A DNA stretch of 12,552 bases, taken from contig CAKKST010000007.1 in NCBI GenBank assembly GCA_919903585.1, positions 1 through 12,552 on the forward strand, given 5' to 3'. Under the pieces are notes generated by a model, which had not been told where the DNA came from, ran no database searches, and worked only from the letters and a program-made list of their open reading frames with translations. A program made the position numbers and the translations under genes. Shown one piece after another: positions 8,766 to 12,552 of this stretch. The number at the start of each line of letters is the position of its first letter. Position 1 is the stretch's first letter. Source of the stretch: Nitrospiria bacterium (GTDB lineage: Bacteria > Nitrospirota > CAKKRA01 > 9FT-COMBO-42-15).

Positions 8766-9653
8766 ATGGACATACATCATCTGAGGGTCTTTATATCAGT
8801 ATTTAAAAACAGGGGTTTTTCAAAGGCATCAGAGGAACTTCATCTCACACAACCAACCATCAGCGACCATATCAGGACATTAGAGGACGAATTAAATTGC
8901 AAACTCTTTGACAGGCTCGGCAGGACGATCATCCCCACACCAGAAGCTGAGGTTTTATACACCCATGCAATAGAGGTCATAGAAAAGATTGAAGCCCTCA
9001 AAGAGGCAGTCAGCTTTGGTAAAAAAGAAATCTCAGGCAAATTAATTATCGGGGCAAGCAACATACCCGGCACATATCTCCTTCCATCACTTATTTCAGG
9101 CTTTCAGAAAAGACACCCCTCTATTTCATTTGAGGCAGCAATCTCTGACTCAAAGATAATCGCAGATAGGATTCTAAGGCATGAGATACTTCTGGGTATT
9201 GTTGGCGCCACATTCAGCGGGGAACAGATAAATTACACCCCCTTTATGGAGGACGAGCTGATTATCGTATCTTCACCCTCTTTTATAAAGGCAGCAAAAA
9301 TTACAATGAATGATCTTGTAAAATATCCGATGATCCTGCGGGAAGAGGGTTCAGGCACACGAAGGGAAACCGAAAAAATACTGGAGGGCAAAGGGGTTAA
9401 CCTTGAGGGCATAAAGATTGCAGGCACATTTGGCTCTACAGATGCAGTGAAGCAGGCTGTAAAGGCAGGGCTGGGCATTGCAATCCTGTCAAGATTATCT
9501 GTGATAGATGAACTAAAGTACGGTATACTTAAGGAGATAAAGATAAAAGATACAACAATGAAACGGATGTTCTGGATTGCAACACACAAAAAAAGAAGCC
9601 TCCCGCCTGCGCACACCATGTTTTTAGAATATATAAAATCCCAACCCCTATAA
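8766..9653 (+). CDS. LysR-family transcriptional regulator, probably of the selenium-metabolism-associated type
   Basis: A 295-residue LTTR: N-terminal winged helix-turn-helix (MDIHHLRVFISVFKNRGFS, then the recognition region ASEELHLTQPTISDHIRTLE at about 20-40), a linker helix to about 85, then the periplasmic-binding-protein-like effector domain from KLIIGASNIPGTYLLPSLI to the C-terminus, including DELIIVSSPS and AVKAGLGIAILS. Length and architecture are standard. The ATG directly follows the stop of the selenoprotein gene, so the two are co-transcribed and probably coupled. A recognised LysR subgroup occurs beside selenium-metabolism genes, and this sequence and context suggest membership; that is an inference. 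The likely effector is unknown. A T-N11-A dyad 15 bases beyond its stop suggests it may act on the next gene. Confidence 0.85.
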   Translation: MDIHHLRVFISVFKNRGFSKASEELHLTQPTISDHIRTLEDELNCKLFDRLGRTIIPTPEAEVLYTHAIEVIEKIEALKEAVSFGKKEISGKLIIGASNIPGTYLLPSLISGFQKRHPSISFEAAISDSKIIADRILRHEILLGIVGATFSGEQINYTPFMEDELIIVSSPSFIKAAKITMNDLVKYPMILREEGSGTRRETEKILEGKGVNLEGIKIAGTFGSTDAVKQAVKAGLGIAILSRLSVIDELKYGILKEIKIKDTTMKRMFWIATHKKRSLPPAHTMFLEYIKSQPL

Positions 9654-9667
9654 ATACCCCGCTAATT

Positions 9668-9682
9668 ATAGAAATTTCCTAT
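9668..9682. promoter_or_regulatory. Candidate LysR-type operator, ATAG-N7-CTAT
   Basis: ATAG (9668-9671) and CTAT (9679-9682) form a dyad spaced by 7 bases, containing T9669-N11-A9681, the classical LTTR box geometry (compare ATAC-N7-GTAT for BenM/CatM). It ends at the -35 element of the transglutaminase-gene promoter and lies 14 bases past the LysR stop. Related dyads ATAGGCCTAT (9710-9719) and CCTAT-N5-ATAGG (9700-9714) cover the -10 region and could be secondary sites. Confidence 0.45.
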
Positions 9683-9711
9683 TTGACATATTAGTTATAC
9701 CTATATAAAAT
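9683..9711 (+). promoter_or_regulatory. Sigma-70-like promoter of the transglutaminase-like gene
   Basis: TTGACA (9683-9688), a perfect -35, is followed after 17 bases by TAAAAT (9706-9711), five of six to the -10 consensus. Transcription would begin near 9718, about 40 bases before the ATG at 9759, leaving room for the AAGGT ribosome binding site. It is the cleanest promoter in the window and shows that the gene is a separate transcription unit from the LysR-terminated operon. Confidence 0.7.
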
Positions 9712-9726
9712 AGGCCTATATAAAAT
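9700..9726 (+). repeat. Tandem 12-base direct repeat over the -10 region
   Basis: CCTATATAAAAT occurs at 9700-9711 and again at 9715-9726, a 15-base period with the spacer AGG. The first copy supplies the -10 hexamer; the second could offer an alternative -10. The junction creates the palindrome ATAGGCCTAT. Whether this is a regulator-binding array or a small local duplication cannot be told from one sequence. Confidence 0.75.
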
Positions 9727-9758
9727 CCTTAGCAAAAAGATAAAGAAGGTAAGAACAG

Positions 9759-10784
9759 ATGCGCCAGCTTAATAGCATGTTTTATATTGCCTTAATCATC
9801 AGCCTTAGCCTTTTATTTCCTGTTAGCCGTTCCTATGCAAAAGAGAGAAAGGTAAATGTTACGGTTGAGGTTAATCTTAATGCGCCTGATGATGCAAGGC
9901 ATGTGAGGCTCTGGCTTCCTTATCCGATGTCCGATAATAATCAGGATGTAACAGATGTAAACATTAACGGCAACTTCTCGGATATGAAGATACTGAGGGA
10001 GGGTAAGTATGGCAATAATGCCCTGTATGTGGAATGGAAGGAGCCAAATCAAAAGAGGAGCATAAAATATTCCTTTAATGTGAGGCGTACGGAGCTGGTT
10101 ACAAAGGAATTTACTAAAAGGGAGGTTCCATTTTCAAAAAAGGAATTTAATAAATACCTTGAACCAACGCGCCTTGTTACTACAGACGGCAAGGTAAGGG
10201 AATACGCAGAGAAGATAACAAAAGGCAGGAAAGGGACACTCGCAAAGGCGAGGGCAATATACGACTGGGTTGCTGAGAATATGAAACGCGACCCTGATGT
10301 TAGGGGATGCGGATTTGGCGAGGTGGAGAAGCTCCTTGAGACAATGGGCGGCAAGTGTGTGGATATACATTCGGTTTTTGTCGCCCTTATGCGGGCCTCC
10401 GGCATACCTGCAAGAGAGGTCATGGGTATCCGTATACCACAGGGCAAAGAAGGCAGCATGACAGCAGCCCAGCACTGCTGGGCAGAGTTTTATCTCCCAG
10501 GATATGGCTGGGTAATCGTTGACCCTGCTGATGTGGCAAAGGCGAGGCTTGAAAAGCAGCTTACTAATGAGCAGTTAAAACCATACAGGGAATACTACTT
10601 TGGCGCTGTGGATGAGAGCAGGGTAGCCTATGGCATAGGAAGGGATATCATGCTTAATCCACCCCAGAGCGGAGAGCCATTAAACTACTTTATGTATCCC
10701 TATGCAGAGGCAGATGGGGCAAAATTAAACGAAGATTTATTTGGATACAACCTCGGCTATAAGATAACATTCCGGGAGCTGTAA
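9759..10784 (+). CDS. Exported transglutaminase-like (papain-fold) protein
   Basis: A 341-residue protein with a signal peptide: hydrophobic core at about 8-22, likely cleavage after SYA at residue 27. Residues 30-115 form a beta-rich N-terminal domain (VNVTVEVNLNAPDDARHVRL). The transglutaminase core follows with the catalytic triad Cys200 (GGKCVDIHSVFVALMRASGIPAR), His239 (AQHCWAEFYLPGYGW) and Asp255 (VDPAD). Bacterial relatives are proteases, amidases or peptide-crosslinking enzymes; the substrate here is unknown, but a periplasmic site is expected. ATG 9759 has AAGGT about 10 bases upstream. It has its own promoter and ends in a hairpin whose loop holds the stop codon. It may be controlled by the LysR protein encoded just upstream. 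Confidence 0.88.
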   Translation: MRQLNSMFYIALIISLSLLFPVSRSYAKERKVNVTVEVNLNAPDDARHVRLWLPYPMSDNNQDVTDVNINGNFSDMKILREGKYGNNALYVEWKEPNQKRSIKYSFNVRRTELVTKEFTKREVPFSKKEFNKYLEPTRLVTTDGKVREYAEKITKGRKGTLAKARAIYDWVAENMKRDPDVRGCGFGEVEKLLETMGGKCVDIHSVFVALMRASGIPAREVMGIRIPQGKEGSMTAAQHCWAEFYLPGYGWVIVDPADVAKARLEKQLTNEQLKPYREYYFGAVDESRVAYGIGRDIMLNPPQSGEPLNYFMYPYAEADGAKLNEDLFGYNLGYKITFREL

Positions 10785-10793
10785 ACAGCTCCC
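10774..10793 (+). terminator. Perfect 8-bp hairpin at the end of the transglutaminase-like gene
   Basis: GGGAGCTG pairs with CAGCTCCC around the loop TAAA, and the stop codon TAA (10782-10784) lies in the loop. GC-rich stem and position suggest transcription termination or mRNA 3'-end protection. No T-tract follows (GCCTGATTCTCTTG), and none lies on the other strand either, so a classical intrinsic terminator is not certain. Confidence 0.5.
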
Positions 10794-10827
10794 GCCTGAT
10801 TCTCTTGCCCCTTACAACCAAAATTTA

Positions 10828-10989
10828 CTAATAATTTACAACGTATATTTCACGCAATGAAGCAAGGGTATCATCTAAGGGGCGTCCCAAAGTCATAGAT
10901 ATCTTTTCCCATAACTGTTCGATCTCATCGCTAATTCGCTTAGCAATTCTACTTGATAATTCAAAGCCCTCCCCGCTCTCCCGCCTCAT
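10828..10989 (-). CDS. Small hypothetical protein or C-terminal remnant (53 residues, open upstream to 11055)
   Basis: On the minus strand a frame runs from ATG 10989 to TAG 10828. It is charged and helix-rich (starting MRRESGEGFELSSRIAKRIS, ending ASLREIYVVNY) and looks like real protein rather than chance translation. The same frame remains open upstream to 11055 (SANFIASVQIRKGSNYNIKY) but has no ATG there. An ATG at 11056 in a neighbouring frame would join it with a one-base shift, giving about 76 residues. It could be a frameshifted small gene, the tail of a lost larger gene, or a true small protein starting at 10989. I do not recognise the family. Confidence 0.4.
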   Translation of the reverse strand: MRRESGEGFELSSRIAKRISDEIEQLWEKISMTLGRPLDDTLASLREIYVVNY

Positions 10990-11066
10990 GCGGTATTTGA
11001 TGTTATAATTGCTGCCTTTCCTAATCTGGACAGAAGCGATGAAGTTCGCTGACCATTAGAATTTTA

Positions 11067-11126
11067 TCAGTTTCCCTCTACACTCTCAATCTCCTGCCAG
11101 ATATTGCGCATGAGTTTTTCCTCTTT
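11067..11126 (-). pseudogene. Possible coding fragment ending EEKLMRNIWQEIESVEGN
   Basis: A short minus-strand frame reads ...AKEEKLMRNIWQEIESVEGN and stops at TGA 11067-11069, followed at once by TAA. An upstream in-frame stop near 11157 leaves about 30 open codons; the only ATG is at 11111 (14 residues). The composition looks protein-like and it sits 10 bases before the ATG at 11056, consistent with debris of one or two genes. Evidence is weak; chance is possible. Confidence 0.25.
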
Positions 11127-11169
11127 TGCAAGGCAGAAGAAAAGCGGCTGTCCTCAATTTTCATATTTC

Positions 11170-11237
11170 CCTTGAAGCAGGTTTTGCCAAGGGTGCAGAC
11201 CAGACCCTCTGCCCCTCTCTTGCTGCTTCCTTCAAGG
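11170..11237 (-). repeat. Imperfect inverted-repeat structure downstream of the PIN gene
   Basis: CCTTGAAGCAG (11170-11180) pairs with CTGCTTC (11223-11229) plus AAGG (11234-11237), with a 4-base CTTC bulge. Inside, GGG-T-GCAGA (11191-11199) pairs with TCTGC-CCC (11208-11215). A related direct copy, TTCATATTTCCCTTGAAG at 11160-11177, is echoed as TTCATATCCCTCAAGG at 11245-11260. It lies 18 bases past the PIN stop and could be a terminator-like or RNA-stabilising structure, or the remnant of a small repeat element. No T-tract follows. Confidence 0.4.
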
Positions 11238-11254
11238 AAAACCTTTCATATCCC

Positions 11255-11713
11255 TCAAGGAACAATAATATCTCCCTCTCGCACAAATTGTTTAACACCC
11301 TCTATTAATTTTGAACGTTCATCTGAACAAACAAAAATAATATCAGGGTATTCTTTCTTCGCAATTAAGTATGCTGAAAGTTGGGCTAAGTCAAAAATAT
11401 TAGGAACCCATGCTTTTCCAAGGATAGTAATTGCCTGCCCTATCATTTCTTCTGTAAATTCTATTCTTTGCATCTGCAGGATGTCTTCGGCAAATCTACT
11501 GCTAAGAGCATTAAACTCTTCTTCGGTAATTGGATCATCCTGTTGGAGGGGATATTTCCACAGACGATAAAAAACCTTGCGTATCTCAATGATAGCAAGG
11601 TTTAAATAAAATAATTCGTGTCTGTTATTAAAGAGGTTGTTTACTATGTTAGAACCAGCCTCCTCTTTATATCGTTTTAGAAATGCGCTTGTTTCAAGAA
11701 AATACTTTGGCAT
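11255..11713 (-). CDS. PIN-domain ribonuclease (VapC-like)
   Basis: A 152-residue single-domain PIN protein. Acidic active-site candidates are in the expected order: Glu7 in YFLETSAFLKRY (the position normally Asp), Glu43 in AIIEIRKVFYR, Asp108 in FDLAQLSAYLIA and Asp131 in VCSDERSKLI. VapC-type members are Mg-dependent RNases that cut tRNA or rRNA and are held in check by an antitoxin. The Asp-to-Glu change at the first position occurs in some PIN subfamilies and keeps an acidic ligand. The ATG directly abuts the upstream stop (TAAATG), so translation is coupled. The upstream partner does not resemble a known VapB/AbrB/RHH antitoxin, so the toxin role is a family-based inference. Confidence 0.75.
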   Translation of the reverse strand: MPKYFLETSAFLKRYKEEAGSNIVNNLFNNRHELFYLNLAIIEIRKVFYRLWKYPLQQDDPITEEEFNALSSRFAEDILQMQRIEFTEEMIGQAITILGKAWVPNIFDLAQLSAYLIAKKEYPDIIFVCSDERSKLIEGVKQFVREGDIIVP

Positions 11714-12070
11714 TTATTCATTATCTCTTTCCTCTGAAAGGAGCTTTGATAATGATGGCAACTTCTTTGTTATTTCCCAGACTTGTTCTATAGAAGGAGC
11801 ACCGGTAGCCATTTCCTGCAACCTCTGATTTAGCACTTCACGCCCGTACAGAGGATTTATTAATCGATTTGGTAAAACTAACTTTTTAACAGAATCTGCC
11901 TGGTTTTGTTCAAGAACATCTAAATAGAATATTATATGCCACTGCCATTTATCTAAAAGTTCATATCTTAATCTTCTTTCAGATGTCCAATTTTCTTCAA
12001 CCATCCCTAACCCTTCTGACAATAAGGAGGATGATGTATCTATTTGCTGAGCATTTAATATAGGTTTCAT
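11714..12070 (-). CDS. Hypothetical protein of 118 residues between proteinase and PIN genes
   Basis: I do not recognise the family. From ATG 12070 it reads MKPILNAQQI..., with a central stretch rich in Trp and hydrophobic residues (LLDKWQWHIIFYLDVLEQ, about 39-56), a segment LVLPNRLINPLYGREVLNQRL, and a charged C-terminus ending SEERDNE. No signal peptide, transmembrane helix or metal motif is evident. The frame opens further up at a TTG (12106), but ATG 12070, 4 bases after the upstream stop with GAGG about 12 bases before it, is more likely. Position directly before a PIN nuclease makes it the antitoxin candidate; it could equally be an adaptor to the proteinase. Confidence 0.7.
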   Translation of the reverse strand: MKPILNAQQIDTSSSLLSEGLGMVEENWTSERRLRYELLDKWQWHIIFYLDVLEQNQADSVKKLVLPNRLINPLYGREVLNQRLQEMATGAPSIEQVWEITKKLPSLSKLLSEERDNE

Positions 12071-12074
12071 AGTT

Positions 12075-12552
12075 TTATTGTACCTCAATCCACGACTGCG
12101 AATCAATGTTCATATCAACCACTGGTTGATTGTTGCGAATAGTTTTCTGTACCTTCCCAATAAAAGTGAATTGATGAGAATATTCCGCACTTTCAATATA
12201 TGCCCCTGCATGCCGTATCTCAGCCATATCTTTACCAGATAGAAGTTCGTTAGGCTGAAACGGTTGACCAAGTTTCATTGGTGTGGCATATTCCTCATAT
12301 AGTTGCCAGATAAGTTGCTCAACCGAGGCTTTCGGTGCATCTATTTTAAGGCCAAGTTCTTTTGCCTCATCCCGGTCAATAGGATATGCATGTATGGTAA
12401 TATCTCCTGTAATTTCATTTATGATTTTTTTTATTTTTTGACTTTCTCTTGTTTTATCCATATGAAGAGATAGAAGTCTTTCAGTCAAAAGTTTAGCCAT
12501 CCTATATGCACGATATGCATTGCCAATAGACAATGGATGTAGTTTTTCAACC
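12075..12552 (-). CDS. C-terminal part of an SDH/SppA-like ClpP-fold serine proteinase, partial
   Basis: The frame is open to the right edge, so 158 C-terminal residues are visible and the N-terminus, which would hold the catalytic Ser, lies outside. The visible part begins VEKLHPLSIGNAYRAYRMAK. It contains the pattern ITIHAYPIDRDEAKELGLKID, which resembles the conserved H-x-Y-P-I...E-A-x-x-L-G-L tail of the SDH (serine dehydrogenase) proteinase family of ClpP-fold enzymes, preceded by a helical LLTERLLSLHMDK region. About 95 further residues follow this tail, more than in a minimal member, and end SQSWIEVQ; they may be a separate domain. It leads a three-gene minus-strand operon with the 118-residue protein and the PIN nuclease. 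The assignment is by motif memory only. Confidence 0.55.
   Translation of the reverse strand, partial: VEKLHPLSIGNAYRAYRMAKLLTERLLSLHMDKTRESQKIKKIINEITGDITIHAYPIDRDEAKELGLKIDAPKASVEQLIWQLYEEYATPMKLGQPFQPNELLSGKDMAEIRHAGAYIESAEYSHQFTFIGKVQKTIRNNQPVVDMNIDSQSWIEVQ

Larger units (their letters stand above)
10794..11254. other. Degenerate stretch between the transglutaminase-like gene and the PIN gene
   Basis: About 460 bases without a clearly intact gene. It holds the 53-residue minus-strand frame, the short fragment and the structured element described separately. Plus-strand frames here read as low-complexity shadows. No tRNA, insertion-sequence end or CRISPR repeat is visible. The stretch marks the boundary between the housekeeping operon and the accessory cassette entering from the right. 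Confidence 0.5.

Noticed and set aside
11126..11828. Plus-strand frames across the PIN region
   Set aside because: Compositionally unlikely and antisense to the PIN gene with its recognisable active-site motifs.

Overview
This window looks like bacterial chromosome from an anaerobic or microaerophilic, selenocysteine-using lineage with moderate-to-low GC content. The gene order uppS-cdsA-dxr-rseP-ispG, a selenoprotein of the GrdB-like family and a LysR regulator resembling the selenium-associated group would fit Nitrospirota or Desulfobacterota-type genomes. That placement is an inference from gene content, not a measurement.

Left edge (1-1187): the last 18 codons of argJ (+) meet panC (-) tail to tail with 3 bases between them. 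A 287-base divergent region then separates panC from the long rightward operon.

Core operon (1188-9653, all +): a secreted FlgT-like/VCBS-repeat protein, then uppS, cdsA, dxr, rseP and ispG. These make the isoprenoid precursors (dxr, ispG), convert them to the undecaprenyl carrier lipid (uppS), make CDP-diacylglycerol for phospholipids (cdsA) and provide the envelope-stress protease (rseP). Most junctions overlap or nearly abut, so translational coupling is likely. The operon continues, with a 1-base overlap, into a gene that a naive reading splits at an in-frame TGA. Read through as selenocysteine, it is one 265-residue protein of the glycine/sarcosine/betaine reductase selenoprotein B family with a Sec-Gly-Leu-Cys motif, followed by a SECIS-like hairpin. 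A LysR regulator starts on the next base after its stop.

Middle (9654-10793): a consensus-like promoter with LysR-type dyads drives an exported transglutaminase-like protein, which ends in a perfect hairpin carrying the stop codon in its loop.

Right (10794-12552, all -): an accessory cassette running in from beyond the right edge. It holds the C-terminal part of a ClpP-fold (SDH/SppA-like) serine proteinase, an unrecognised 118-residue protein and a PIN-domain ribonuclease, tightly packed as one operon. Downstream are small or decayed coding fragments and an imperfect structured repeat.

The two most notable items are the selenoprotein hidden by its TGA and embedded in an essential isoprenoid/envelope operon, and the proteinase-unknown-PIN cassette.
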